Source: JBAYIE01 sp965279165 (GTDB taxonomy: Bacteria; Bacteroidota; Bacteroidia; UKL13-3). Taken from it: 64,000 nucleotides of DNA. Positions within the stretch are counted from its first letter, which is position 1; the number at the start of each line of letters is the position of its first letter. Made by a program: the position numbers and the translations under genes. The DNA lies in NCBI GenBank assembly GCA_965279165.1, contig OZ257140.1, forward strand, positions 3,162,001 to 3,226,000, written 5' to 3'. This document shows, in pieces, positions 16,688-26,671 of this stretch. The notes under the pieces were generated by a model that saw only the letters and a program-made list of their open reading frames with translations, searched no databases and was not told where the DNA came from.

Positions 16688-18103
16688 TTAATAAATTGGA
16701 CTAAGTAAGGTAATATACTCATAAAAGTATCCGATGATTCCTGTAACTATTATTCCTGCTACACAAATCCATAATGCCATACTTGCATAATATCCGGGTT
16801 TGGTTAACGGAATTTGTGAAGTACCGGAGTCCATAAACATTACCCGTACAATTTGTAAATAATAATAAAACGATACCACCATATTTAAAGCTGCAATAAC
16901 AATCAACAAATAATTTCCGGCACCGGCTCCCGATAATATCAAAAAGAATTTCCCAAAGAATCCTGCAGTGGGAGGAACACCGGCAAGCGAAAATAAAGCA
17001 ATGGCAAGTATCCAGGCTAATAAGGGATTGGTCTTGTATAGTCCTTTATAATCCTTTATTTCTTCCTTTCCATGGATGTTACTAATAACGGATATTACAC
17101 CGAATGCTGCTAGATTAGAAAACAGATACACCAATAAAAAATAAAATACGGAAGCAGAACCGATAGAGGAACTTCCTGAAACCCCGATTAAAACATAACC
17201 GATTTGGGCAATAGAGGAAAACGCAAGAAACCTTTTCATATTCACTTGGCGCAACGCAAACAGATTTCCAACCACAATACTCAAAACAGCAAGCAGTACA
17301 ACCATGGCATACCAAATATCGGCCAATGGTTTAAAAACTTGGTATAACACGGTAACAAAAACAAATACCACTGCACCTTTTGAGATTACAGAAAGGAATG
17401 CTGTAACAGCAATAGGCGAACCTTCATACACATCGGCTGTCCATAAGTGAAAAGGGACTGCGCTAATTTTAAAGGCAAACCCGGTGAACAACAATACAAA
17501 TCCAAAAATTGTCAATGGATTATGTTGCAACAGCAAAGTCATTTCATTGAATTGAATGGTGCCGGTTGCCCCATAAACAAAAGATATACCCAGTAATAAC
17601 AGAGCACTGCTGAATGCCGACGAAAAGATCAACTTCATAGCCGCTTCAGAAGATTTTCTCTTTTCAAGATCGAAATTTGCTGCTGCAGCCAATGGAATCG
17701 TTGATAATTCCAATCCGAGGTAAAACATCAATAGGTTTCCTGCGGATATCATAAAATACATGCCTAATAACGACGAAATCAATAAGAGATAAAATTCCAT
17801 TGCATTTTTATGGGTATGAAGCCATGTATAAGAAAAGGCCGAAATAATTAACAAGCCAAAGGCAAGAAATGATTTTTGGTAGTTGGTTGATGTATTAACA
17901 TGAAACATTTGTCCGAACAAGGAAACTTCAACTGTAGGTAGAAATATAAACAGTACCGGTATCCATAATAAAATATTTGCCAGTCGCAGCATGAAAGTAT
18001 TGTTATCACTATCTGATTGTAGTTTTATAAACAACAATAAAAACAGGATGGCTGCTAATGTCAGCTCATGTTTCATTGCTAATAATATTTCGATCACAGA
18101 CAT
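16688..18103 (-). CDS. nuoN: NADH-quinone oxidoreductase subunit N
   Basis: Antiporter-like membrane subunit of complex I, part of the proton-pumping arm. 471 residues, about 14 transmembrane helices. Family marks include LGLELSTIPLAA, FKISAVPFHLWTADVYEGSP with the conserved lysine, and LAGVPPTAGFFGKFF. The stop of nuoM and the nuoN start touch (one shared base at 18103), indicating translational coupling. Confidence 0.96.
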   Translation of the reverse strand: MSVIEILLAMKHELTLAAILFLLLFIKLQSDSDNNTFMLRLANILLWIPVLFIFLPTVEVSLFGQMFHVNTSTNYQKSFLAFGLLIISAFSYTWLHTHKNAMEFYLLLISSLLGMYFMISAGNLLMFYLGLELSTIPLAAAANFDLEKRKSSEAAMKLIFSSAFSSALLLLGISFVYGATGTIQFNEMTLLLQHNPLTIFGFVLLFTGFAFKISAVPFHLWTADVYEGSPIAVTAFLSVISKGAVVFVFVTVLYQVFKPLADIWYAMVVLLAVLSIVVGNLFALRQVNMKRFLAFSSIAQIGYVLIGVSGSSSIGSASVFYFLLVYLFSNLAAFGVISVISNIHGKEEIKDYKGLYKTNPLLAWILAIALFSLAGVPPTAGFFGKFFLILSGAGAGNYLLIVIAALNMVVSFYYYLQIVRVMFMDSGTSQIPLTKPGYYASMALWICVAGIIVTGIIGYFYEYITLLSPIY

Positions 18104-19602
18104 TATTGGGTTATATTTATGAGTTGTTGCATAATGGAATGCGTTCCACCTGCAATTAAATCGGTTAGTAAAAAGGGAGCTAATCCTATGATCACAATGC
18201 CTGCAAGTAGTATAATGGCTGCGAATTTTTCATGCCAGGCTGCATCTGTAATAGTAAGGAATTCTGTATTTTCAATTTTCCCCATGATGGATTTTCCTGT
18301 GGCCCTTAATATATAAACAGCAGTAACCACAATGGATGCGCATGATAAGATAGTGGCGAACCGATACCAGAAATTTGGATTCTGCCAAGCGCCAACAAAT
18401 ACAGTCATTTCAGAAACAAATCCGCTGAAACCGGGTAAACCAAGAGAACATAAACCGGCAATTACAAAAATGGATGAAATGAATGGTGTTACTTTTAACA
18501 ATCCGCCGAGTTGCGAAACCATACGGGTATGGGTTCTCTCATATAGCATGCCAATTGCAGCAAAGAATAGGGCTGTCATTAAACCATGTGAAACCATTTG
18601 CATCACCGCTCCATTAATCGAAACTTCTGTTAACATCCCAATTCCCAATAAAACAAAACCGCAATGACTGATAGAAGAATATGCATTGATATATTTTAAA
18701 TCGGTTTGCATCATGGTTGCAAAGGCACCATAAATAATGGCAATGGTTGCAAGCAGAATGATGGCACTTTGGTAAAATTCGGCTGCTGCAGGCATAAGAA
18801 AAGTTGCAACCCTTAAACAACCGTAACCTCCAAGTTTCATGGATATACCTGCCAAGAACATAGATGCAGCAGTAGGAGCAGAGGAGTGTCCGTCGGGTAC
18901 CCATGTATGAAACGGAAATAATGCGGTAAATATTCCAAATCCAATAAATGCAAAAGGAAAAAATAATAATTGTGCTTCATATGGAATTCCTCCATTTGCT
19001 GCAATTGCAAGTAAATCAAAGGAGTGTCGTCCATCGATGGAAGAAAAGAAATATATTCCACTCAGGCCCACAAAAATTAAAGCGGAACCACCCATCAACA
19101 TCAAGGCTAATTTCATGGCACTGTTTTCTTTGTTGCCACTACCCCAAATTCCAATTAAAAGAAATTTAGGTATTACAGCAACTTCAAGGAAAAAGAACAT
19201 GGTGAAAATATCCAATGAAATAAAGAAACCATAGGCACCAAGACTTAACAGTACCAATAAAAAGAAAAACTCCTTGTGCATGCTTTCCATTTTAAAAGAT
19301 ACCAGTATGCCCGCTAATACAACAATCGCTGTGAGCATAATCATGGCAATGGATATACCATCTACGCCAATATGAAATTGAATATTTAAAGAAGGAAACC
19401 AGGCAAAGTTTTGTTCAAAAAATATGGAGCTTGCTTGTAGGTCGACCACGGTATAGCGGTATTGTAAAAAGAGGTAGAAGGCTAACAAGAGTTGTGTACA
19501 AGCACCTATAGTTGCGACCATTCTAACCTGCTTTAATCCCTTAACCATTGCAATTCCAATGGCGGTTAACAAGGGTATTAATAGTAGCAATAAAAGATTC
19601 AT
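18103..19602 (-). CDS. nuoM: NADH-quinone oxidoreductase subunit M
   Basis: Antiporter-like subunit of complex I. 499 residues with about 14 helices. Conserved stretches FFLEVAVIPKFLLIGIWG (with the key Glu), ALFPFHTWVPDGHSSAPTAAS, and a late GLPGFSGFVSEM loop. 3 bp downstream of nuoL. Confidence 0.97.
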   Translation of the reverse strand: MNLLLLLLIPLLTAIGIAMVKGLKQVRMVATIGACTQLLLAFYLFLQYRYTVVDLQASSIFFEQNFAWFPSLNIQFHIGVDGISIAMIMLTAIVVLAGILVSFKMESMHKEFFFLLVLLSLGAYGFFISLDIFTMFFFLEVAVIPKFLLIGIWGSGNKENSAMKLALMLMGGSALIFVGLSGIYFFSSIDGRHSFDLLAIAANGGIPYEAQLLFFPFAFIGFGIFTALFPFHTWVPDGHSSAPTAASMFLAGISMKLGGYGCLRVATFLMPAAAEFYQSAIILLATIAIIYGAFATMMQTDLKYINAYSSISHCGFVLLGIGMLTEVSINGAVMQMVSHGLMTALFFAAIGMLYERTHTRMVSQLGGLLKVTPFISSIFVIAGLCSLGLPGFSGFVSEMTVFVGAWQNPNFWYRFATILSCASIVVTAVYILRATGKSIMGKIENTEFLTITDAAWHEKFAAIILLAGIVIIGLAPFLLTDLIAGGTHSIMQQLINITQ

Positions 19603-19605
19603 TTC

Positions 19606-21543
19606 TTATTTAATTAAATAGATTACAACGATTGTTAACCAAACAATTCCACCGAAAAAGTATAGCGCGTACGATTGAATTTTACCCGATTGCATACCCT
19701 TTATACTTTCCGATACTTCGGCAGTAACCAGTGCTCCCAAATAGTAAAAGCCATCTACAATGGTTTTATCAAACCATGCTGCCGGTTTTCCAAATAAATT
19801 GAAAATAACTTTTTTGGTTATAAACAGATAAACTTCATCGATATAAAATTTATGTTTTGCAAATCTGTAAATGCTTCCCATTTGGTTGGCGATGTTTGCG
19901 GCCTTATCACTTTTTTGTTTGTACAAGAAGCCTGCTAATACAATTCCTGTAAATGCCAGTAAAACCGGTACAACCGAGAATCCTAAATCGAGATGCATGG
20001 CAGTAGGTATTCCATCGGAGCTAACATAATGCGAGAAAGGAATAAATCCGGCAACAACCGAACACAATGTTAAAATAACCAATGGTATTTTCATGTTCCA
20101 GGTTCCTTCACCATGGTTGTTGTTATGTTGTGATTCCTTAGTTTCTCCATTCCAAAAGATTGAAAAATATAAGCGGAACATATAAAACGCGGTGAGTAAA
20201 GAAGTAAGCATACCAAGGTAAAATATGCCGGTATTACTTTCATAAGCAGCATGAAGAATAGCTTCTTTACTAAAGAATCCGGCAAAAGGAGGGATGCCTG
20301 CAATCGCCAAACAACCTATTAAAAAGCTAATATGCGTAATGGGCATTTGTTTGCGTAATCCTCCCATATCCAACATATCGTTGCTGTGCACCATATGAAT
20401 AATTGCACCGGCACCAAGGAATAATAACGACTTAAAGAATGCATGGGTGAACAAATGAAATAATGAAGCTGTAAATCCGGCTCCGTTATCTGCACCATAA
20501 CCCGAAACGCCCAAGGCAAACATCATAAAACCTATTTGCGACATGGTTGAGTAAGCAAGTACTCGCTTGATATCGGTTTGGGTGCATGCTATAATTGCCG
20601 CCATCAATGCAGATATAATTCCAATGTATGCGATTCCTTCCAATACCATTTGTCCGGATAAGGCATAAACCGGAAACAAACGTGCAACTAAAAATACACC
20701 TGCTACAACCATCGTAGCAGCATGAATCAATGAAGAAACCGGCGTAGGACCTTCCATTGCATCAGGTAACCAAATGTGTAACGGAAACATGGCTGATTTT
20801 CCGGCACCTCCAACAAATATCAAAGCAAGTCCCCAAGTTATCGCCGAAATGCCAACAAAGGATGCCGAACTAATTGCTAAGAAATAAGGTGATTGGTGAT
20901 CGGTTAACCGTTGTATAATTTCCTGAAAGTCGAACGACTCACTATAATATCCTAAAGTTAAAATGCCAATTAAAAAACCAAGATCGGCAAATCGCGTAAC
21001 GATAAATGCTTTTTTAGCTGCTGCAACTGCAGATGGTTTCTGGAAATAATATCCAATTAAAAGGAAGGATGAAACACCTACCAATTCCCAAAAAATATAA
21101 ATCTGAAAAATATTGGAACTTAATACCAAACCAAGCATCGAAAAAGTAAACAAACCTAGAAATGCGAAATAGGTACCATAACGTTCTTCGCCTTTCATAT
21201 AACCCATACTAAATAAATGAACCATAAATGAAATCACGGTAACCACCACCAACATCATGGCAGATAAAGGATCAATTAAAACTCCCATATCAATAGAAAT
21301 ACCCGGTCCGAAGGATAGCCAAGTGTATTTTAACAAGGTGAGCGGAACAAATTGGGTAGTTTCGGATAAGAAATAAGCACTTGCAGTGAGGAGCGAACAT
21401 ATGGCCGAAACGCCAAGAGCTATAGTAGCTATCCAACCTGCAAATCGTTTTAAGAAAGGTATCGAATTTCCAAAAATTCCCAATACCAGAAATACCAATA
21501 ATGGTAGACCGGGAATCAGTAAAACTAAATTTAATGTTGGCAT
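19606..21543 (-). CDS. nuoL: NADH-quinone oxidoreductase subunit L
   Basis: Largest antiporter-like subunit of complex I; its long C-terminal lateral helix spans the membrane arm. 645 residues. Conserved features: FWELVGVSSFLLIGYYF, GKSAMFPLHIWLPDAMEGPTP, THAFFKSLLFLGAG, and IPPFAGFFSKE. The C-terminal part (from about 560) gives the lateral helix and anchor. It starts 2 bp after nuoK. Confidence 0.97.
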   Translation of the reverse strand: MPTLNLVLLIPGLPLLVFLVLGIFGNSIPFLKRFAGWIATIALGVSAICSLLTASAYFLSETTQFVPLTLLKYTWLSFGPGISIDMGVLIDPLSAMMLVVVTVISFMVHLFSMGYMKGEERYGTYFAFLGLFTFSMLGLVLSSNIFQIYIFWELVGVSSFLLIGYYFQKPSAVAAAKKAFIVTRFADLGFLIGILTLGYYSESFDFQEIIQRLTDHQSPYFLAISSASFVGISAITWGLALIFVGGAGKSAMFPLHIWLPDAMEGPTPVSSLIHAATMVVAGVFLVARLFPVYALSGQMVLEGIAYIGIISALMAAIIACTQTDIKRVLAYSTMSQIGFMMFALGVSGYGADNGAGFTASLFHLFTHAFFKSLLFLGAGAIIHMVHSNDMLDMGGLRKQMPITHISFLIGCLAIAGIPPFAGFFSKEAILHAAYESNTGIFYLGMLTSLLTAFYMFRLYFSIFWNGETKESQHNNNHGEGTWNMKIPLVILTLCSVVAGFIPFSHYVSSDGIPTAMHLDLGFSVVPVLLAFTGIVLAGFLYKQKSDKAANIANQMGSIYRFAKHKFYIDEVYLFITKKVIFNLFGKPAAWFDKTIVDGFYYLGALVTAEVSESIKGMQSGKIQSYALYFFGGIVWLTIVVIYLIK

Positions 21544-21545
21544 AT

Positions 21546-21860
21546 TTAATATTTCATTTCGTCGGCATCTTCTACATCAATAGAATTATGACTACGGTAA
21601 AGGTTAATAATAATGGCTATGGCAACTGCGGCTTCTGCAGCAGCAATGGTGATGATAAAAATGGTAAAGAAAATGCCATCCATTTTATCCGGATACAAAT
21701 ACTTGTTAAATGCTACAAAATTAATGTTAACGCTGTTGAGCATTAATTCAATCGACATTAATATAGTGATTAAATTTCGGCGTGTTAAAAAGCCGTACAT
21801 CCCTATAAAAAATAAGGCTGTACTTAAAACCAGAATATGAAATATACCTATGTTGTTCAT
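21546..21860 (-). CDS. nuoK: NADH-quinone oxidoreductase subunit K
   Basis: Small three-helix membrane subunit of complex I. 104 residues, family length. Two conserved membrane glutamates are visible, in SIELMLNSVNINFVAF and in AAEAAVAIAIIINLYR. It overlaps nuoJ by 4 nt (ATGA). Confidence 0.97.
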   Translation of the reverse strand: MNNIGIFHILVLSTALFFIGMYGFLTRRNLITILMSIELMLNSVNINFVAFNKYLYPDKMDGIFFTIFIITIAAAEAAVAIAIIINLYRSHNSIDVEDADEMKY

Positions 21861-22378
21861 GATACAGGTTCTTTTTTAATTTTCATTGCTATTACAATAC
21901 AACCTACCATAGCAGCCAATAGCAGGATACTTATCACTTCAAACGGAAGGATAAATCCATCCTCGCCGGTTCCCAGTAATTGTGTTCCTATCCGTTCAAT
22001 ACTTGCATCAAAAACCAGGGAAGAAACAGGAGCAAAAACATGGTTGTATATCAAATGAGTTACGAAAGCAATTCCGAAAAGGCAGGCAAGAGCAGCAGGA
22101 ATTGTTCTTCGTTTCAAAATTTCGGGCATTTGTTCGCCGGATTGTTGGGTAAGGAATATGGAGAATATGATGAGAACTACTATTCCACCAACATATACTA
22201 CAATTTGAACGGCAGCTATAAATTCTACTTCCATCCAAAAATAGAGTGATGCAATTCCGATTAAAGTAAAGAGCAACCAGATAGCAGCTCGAAATATCAT
22301 ACGGGTTGTTACAGCCAAAACTCCGGTTGTTAAAATAAATACCGAAAGGATATAAAATATAATTTCTTTCATGCCCAT
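21857..22378 (-). CDS. nuoJ: NADH-quinone oxidoreductase subunit J
   Basis: Membrane subunit of complex I. 173 residues with five helices; helix 3 contains VQIVVYVGGIVVLIIFSIFL, the part with the pi-bulge region in known structures. The start shares one base with the stop of nuoI, and it overlaps nuoK by 4 nt. Confidence 0.95.
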   Translation of the reverse strand: MGMKEIIFYILSVFILTTGVLAVTTRMIFRAAIWLLFTLIGIASLYFWMEVEFIAAVQIVVYVGGIVVLIIFSIFLTQQSGEQMPEILKRRTIPAALACLFGIAFVTHLIYNHVFAPVSSLVFDASIERIGTQLLGTGEDGFILPFEVISILLLAAMVGCIVIAMKIKKEPVS

Positions 22379-22860
22379 TATTCTACCCCCTCCCTAATTT
22401 TAGAACCCGGAAAATTGAGTTGTTTGGTAAGTAATTTTCTGTCGTAAACACTATGCTCAAAATTTGGTGACATTTTTATGGCATCGGTAGGACAGGCTAC
22501 AATACATAAGTTGCACATGGTACATAATTCAAGGTGATAGACAAATGAATCAATCATCTTTTTCTTTTTACCTTCCGCATTCACCTCAAATTTATTGATG
22601 ATTTTGATGGTACCATTCGGGCAAGCTAGTTCGCAGGCAGAGCATCCGGTGCAAGCGTGCTCATTTTTGTCGTCATGAATCAAAACTACTTCACCCCTAA
22701 AACGATCGGCCATTTTTAAGGTTGCCTTATTATCCGGGTATTGTTCTGTGATCACTTCTTTTGGATGAGAGAAATAATACCCGGTTATTTTCATCCCTGT
22801 TAATAAGGATTTAATAGCCTTGTAAATATCCGTAAAATATGTGCTTAAAAATCGAATCAT
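22378..22860 (-). CDS. nuoI: NADH-quinone oxidoreductase subunit I
   Basis: Peripheral subunit carrying two [4Fe-4S] clusters (N6a and N6b) that pass electrons to N2. 160 residues. Both ferredoxin motifs are intact: CTGCSACELACP and CTMCNLCIVACP. An amphipathic N-terminal helix precedes them. It lies 4 bp downstream of nuoH. Confidence 0.97.
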   Translation of the reverse strand: MIRFLSTYFTDIYKAIKSLLTGMKITGYYFSHPKEVITEQYPDNKATLKMADRFRGEVVLIHDDKNEHACTGCSACELACPNGTIKIINKFEVNAEGKKKKMIDSFVYHLELCTMCNLCIVACPTDAIKMSPNFEHSVYDRKLLTKQLNFPGSKIREGVE

Positions 22861-22864
22861 CGGT

Positions 22865-23941
22865 TTAAAAATGCCATCCTTTAATAGCTATTATGGTAAT
22901 TAATAAAAGATTAAACATGCTAATTGGCAGTAAATATTTCCATTCTAAATTGAGCAATTGGTCGATGCGCAAACGGGGGAAGGTCCAGCGAAACCACATG
23001 ATGAGAATAATAAGAAAGAATGTTTTACCAAAGAACCAGATGGAAGATGGGATAAAATCCATCACATGGTTGAATGCAGCCCAATTACCAATATGAAGAG
23101 GCATCCAGCCACCAAAGAATAAAGTTGCACCAATTGCACAAACGATAAAAATATTGATATACTCTGCCAAGAAAAACAAGGCAAAACGCATACCGGCATA
23201 TTCGGTATGAAAGCCACCGGTAAGTTCTTGCTCCGCCTCAGCCAAATCAAAAGGTGCCCTATTTGTTTCTGCAGTTACCGCAATAATATAAATTACAAAT
23301 GCAATCAATACGGGTATATGACCTTTAAAAATCCACCAGCCATTTTCTTGTGAAGCTACAATCTCTTGTAGGTTCAAACTACCGGTTAACACAACAATGG
23401 TAAGAATTGCCATGCCTGCCGATAACTCATAACTTACAATTTGAGCGCCACTTCTCATGGCACCAAGTAAGGAGTATTTATTGTTGCTGGCCCAGCCTGC
23501 CATTAAAATACCGATAACCGATAAAGATGAAATAGCAGTAATATAAAAAACGCCAATATTAATATTCCAAATTTGAACCCCTTTGGCAAAAGGGAGAGGG
23601 GCCAATAATAACATGGCAGTAATCATCACAACAAAAGGTGCCATTTGATACAGGAATTTATCCACCTTATCCGGCATAAAACTTTCTTTGACAATTAACT
23701 TCAGCGTGTCGGCGGTAGTTTGAAAAATGCCAAAAGGGCCAACCCTGTTCGGGCCTTTACGAATTTGGATAAAGGCCGAAACTTTGCGTTCTAAATAAAC
23801 CAGAATTAAGCCAAGAGCGGCAAATAATGCAATAGCAAAAACGGCTACAAGTGTCATTTCTATTAACATCACCAAGGTTTGGTTTAGCAAGGTGCCAAGC
23901 CATTCGTGAAAACTATTGAGGATATTTTCTATACTTAACAT
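22865..23941 (-). CDS. nuoH: NADH-quinone oxidoreductase subunit H
   Basis: Membrane subunit that forms part of the quinone site. About 358 residues with eight helices. Marks: ERKVSAFIQIRKGPNRVGP, then NRAPFDLAEAEQELTGG and HTEYAGMRF. I chose the ATG at 23941 over an in-frame TTG at 23962, which would overlap nuoD by 11 bp. The direct nuoD-nuoH junction leaves no room for nuoE, nuoF or nuoG. Confidence 0.96.
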   Translation of the reverse strand: MLSIENILNSFHEWLGTLLNQTLVMLIEMTLVAVFAIALFAALGLILVYLERKVSAFIQIRKGPNRVGPFGIFQTTADTLKLIVKESFMPDKVDKFLYQMAPFVVMITAMLLLAPLPFAKGVQIWNINIGVFYITAISSLSVIGILMAGWASNNKYSLLGAMRSGAQIVSYELSAGMAILTIVVLTGSLNLQEIVASQENGWWIFKGHIPVLIAFVIYIIAVTAETNRAPFDLAEAEQELTGGFHTEYAGMRFALFFLAEYINIFIVCAIGATLFFGGWMPLHIGNWAAFNHVMDFIPSSIWFFGKTFFLIILIMWFRWTFPRLRIDQLLNLEWKYLLPISMFNLLLITIIAIKGWHF

Positions 23942-23951
23942 GTTGCTTGCA

Positions 23952-25067
23952 TTAACGATCAATATCCGGAATAACCAAATCGAGTGTACCCATTACCGCA
24001 ACCAAATCACCAATTTTATGTCCTTTGATCATATGGTTGAGCGCACTTAAATTAGAAAAACCGGGTGAACGAAATTTAATTCTATAAGGTGTCGTTCCAC
24101 CTTCACTCACAATATATACGCCTAACTCGCCTCTGGCAGTTTCTACCCTCGAATAAAATTCGCCTTTAGGTAATTTCAATACCGCCTTCGTTTTTGCTTG
24201 AAATTCACCTTCCGGAATATTGTCAATCAATTGCTCTATAATGGAAACTGATTCTTCCATTTCTCTCATTCGCACCATGTAGCGAGCAAATGAATCTCCA
24301 TCGGTTTCTATCCTTTCGTTAAACGATACATTTTTGTAGGCACTATAAGGATATAATTTTCTGATATCACAACTCAATCCGCTAGCACGTGCTGTTGGAC
24401 CGGTGCATCCATAGCTAATGGCATCTTCTTTACTTAGTATACCAATTCCTTTGGTTCTGTTTTGGAAGATGATATTGCCAGTAACCAGTTCATGGTATTC
24501 ACTAAGTTTGCTTTTAAACTGAACGATAAAAGCTTTTATTTTTCGCTGAAAATCCGGATGAATATCTGCCATTACGCCACCTGGGACAAAATAGTTCATG
24601 GTTAATCGCGCTCCACAGGTTTCTTCCATGATATCGGTAATCAATTCTCTTTCGCGAAAAGCGTAAAAGAACGGACTCAAAGCGCCAAGGTCCATGGCTA
24701 TCGAACCCCACCACAACTGATGAGAGGCCAATCTCGACAGTTCGCAAATTATTACCCGAATTACTTCTGCTCGTTCAGGGATTTCAAGCTGCAAACCTTT
24801 TTCAACGGTTAAAGCACAGGCGTGGTTATTCATGTGTGCCGAAAGGTAATCCATGCGAGAAGTGGAATAAATAAACTGCCTGTAGCTTAAGCTTTCGCAC
24901 ATTTTTTCGATGGAGCGATGTATATACCCAATATTTGGGTCGAGGTTTAAAATGGTTTCGCCATTAACCGTAATAAAGAGGTGCAAAACCCCGTGGGTAG
25001 ATGGGTGCTGTGGACCAACATTAATAACCATATTACCCTCAGGGGTTGTCGAAACCAAGTTGTGCAT
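23952..25067 (-). CDS. nuoD: NADH-quinone oxidoreductase subunit D
   Basis: Peripheral subunit with the quinone-reducing cavity next to cluster N2. 371 residues, slightly short for the family. Conserved: NVGPQHPSTHGVLH, the His/Tyr quinone region, and IGYIHRSIEKMCE. Separate from nuoC, not fused as in several relatives. It starts 2 bp after nuoC. Confidence 0.96.
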   Translation of the reverse strand: MHNLVSTTPEGNMVINVGPQHPSTHGVLHLFITVNGETILNLDPNIGYIHRSIEKMCESLSYRQFIYSTSRMDYLSAHMNNHACALTVEKGLQLEIPERAEVIRVIICELSRLASHQLWWGSIAMDLGALSPFFYAFRERELITDIMEETCGARLTMNYFVPGGVMADIHPDFQRKIKAFIVQFKSKLSEYHELVTGNIIFQNRTKGIGILSKEDAISYGCTGPTARASGLSCDIRKLYPYSAYKNVSFNERIETDGDSFARYMVRMREMEESVSIIEQLIDNIPEGEFQAKTKAVLKLPKGEFYSRVETARGELGVYIVSEGGTTPYRIKFRSPGFSNLSALNHMIKGHKIGDLVAVMGTLDLVIPDIDR

Positions 25068-25069
25068 AG

Positions 25070-25525
25070 CTATAATTTGATCATATTAATTGGGTCCTCG
25101 TAATCCTTTCGAAGTGGGTATCCGATCCAATCTTCGGTGAGTAATAACCTGCGTAAATCCGGGTGGTTTAAGAAATGAATGCCAAATAAATCAAATACTT
25201 CGCGCTCATGCAACTCAGCTGTTTTATAGGTATTCACCAAACTTTCGATTTGGGGATTTTCTCTGTTCACAATTGCTTTAAGTACCATGCTGTGTCGGTG
25301 AGTAGTGGAATTTAAATGATAGACCATGGTAAAATGGGTTTTCCAATCCACACAAGTTTCACAAAACAAAAAATCAAAATGGTAAAGCGGGTTGTTTTTT
25401 AGCTCCTTGATAACTGCTAATAATTGATTGGGTTCAATATTCATTTCCGGCCAATCTGAACCAAGTGCTGTTGTAGCATCGGGAAAGCTGGTTTGTAAAG
25501 AATTTAATAGGATTTCATTTTCCAT
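25070..25525 (-). CDS. nuoC: NADH-quinone oxidoreductase subunit C
   Basis: Peripheral-arm structural subunit (30 kDa family). 151 residues. The signature ELHEREVFDLFGIHFLNHPD followed by RRLLLTEDWIGYPLRKDY is intact. It overlaps nuoB by 11 bp, consistent with coupled translation. Confidence 0.96.
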   Translation of the reverse strand: MENEILLNSLQTSFPDATTALGSDWPEMNIEPNQLLAVIKELKNNPLYHFDFLFCETCVDWKTHFTMVYHLNSTTHRHSMVLKAIVNRENPQIESLVNTYKTAELHEREVFDLFGIHFLNHPDLRRLLLTEDWIGYPLRKDYEDPINMIKL

Positions 25526-26069
25526 TTTCTTCTGCCATGTTATTGCGGATTTGATCGCGGGTTAATCCGCTCTTAATTTTTTCTTGCAACGTAATTAATG
25601 CATGTAACAATGCTTCTGGTCTTGGCGGGCAACCGGCTAAATACACATCAACCGGAATTACATGGTCGGCACCTTTTACTACAGAATAAGTATTGTAAAA
25701 AAATGGTCCACCACTTGTGGCACAAGCACCCATCGCAATTACATATTTTGGTTCCGGTATTTGGTCATATAAGCGTTTTAAAACCGGTGCCATTTTATTG
25801 ACAATGGTGCCCGAAATAATAATTACATCAGCTTGTCTGGGAGATGCCCTGAACACTTCAAATCCAAACCGCGAAAAATCATATTTGGCAGAGGCCACAC
25901 TCATCATTTCTATGGCACAACAACTGGTACCGAAAACCAATGGCCAAAGCGAATTCGATCTGGCCCAGTTAATCACATCATCCAACGAGCTTACCAAAAT
26001 GCCCCCGTTTGGCGTTTCGTGAACTACCCCTGGAAATGGTTCAGGTAACGTGGTTTCTTTTACATCCAT
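25515..26069 (-). CDS. nuoB: NADH-quinone oxidoreductase subunit B
   Basis: Holds the terminal [4Fe-4S] cluster N2. 184 residues. Cluster ligands visible: FGTSCCAIEMM, AMGACATSGG, and YLAGCPPRPEAL. It overlaps nuoA by 10 bp. Confidence 0.97.
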   Translation of the reverse strand: MDVKETTLPEPFPGVVHETPNGGILVSSLDDVINWARSNSLWPLVFGTSCCAIEMMSVASAKYDFSRFGFEVFRASPRQADVIIISGTIVNKMAPVLKRLYDQIPEPKYVIAMGACATSGGPFFYNTYSVVKGADHVIPVDVYLAGCPPRPEALLHALITLQEKIKSGLTRDQIRNNMAEENGK

Positions 26070-26410
26070 TTTAAAGCTCCTTTTTTATGTGCATATAAAA
26101 ATCCCATAAATAAGATAAATATAAAAATGATAATTTCAACCAATGCAAGCATTCCTACCTTTTTAGCAACTACTGCCCACGGATACATAAAGATTAGTTC
26201 TACATCAAATATTAAAAAGATGAGAGCAAATAAGTAATAACCAACATTAAATTGATTCCAAGGTGTTCCTTCTGTCGGAATTCCACATTCGTACGTTTGA
26301 CCTTTCTGTGCATTATGAACCTTTTTTGTGAGGATTTTACCTACCATGATGCCACCTGCAGAAAAGGCAACCGCTGCAAGCATAAGTACTATTAACGAAC
26401 TTGACCCCAT
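26060..26410 (-). CDS. nuoA: NADH-quinone oxidoreductase subunit A
   Basis: First gene of the nuo operon; a membrane subunit with three helices and the loop near the quinone site (YECGIPTEGTPWNQFNVGYY). 116 residues. A candidate promoter is about 90 nt upstream at 26501-26530. Confidence 0.96.
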   Translation of the reverse strand: MGSSSLIVLMLAAVAFSAGGIMVGKILTKKVHNAQKGQTYECGIPTEGTPWNQFNVGYYLFALIFLIFDVELIFMYPWAVVAKKVGMLALVEIIIFIFILFMGFLYAHKKGALKWM

Positions 26411-26500
26411 ATTTTTAATTAACGTGGTTAATGGAAAAAATTCTTATGTATAAGTGAAAACCATGTATGGTTAAAGTACTTTTAATAAGAATTATAAAAT

Positions 26501-26530
26501 CGAAGTTATAAATTTTAACAAAAGCATCAA
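26501..26530 (-). promoter_or_regulatory. Candidate promoter of the nuo operon
   Basis: On the minus strand TTG (26528-26530), a 19-nt spacer, then TAACTTCG (26501-26508): one mismatch to TAnnTTTG. The 26411-26671 gap holds no gene; I see nothing else in it. Confidence 0.45.
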
Positions 26531-26671
26531 GTGATAGATACTAACCTTTTATACACGTATTGAATTGCAAGGGGATATAATTGTAGGTCTGAAATAAATC
26601 ATACGCTCACTTGACCGAAATCATGCGCAAATAGCCTTGTTAAAGCCGCTTTGGTAAACAACAACCACGAA

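Noticed and set aside
23941..23962. Space for nuoE, nuoF or nuoG between nuoD and nuoH
   Set aside because: The two genes are about 10 bp apart; no remnant is present.
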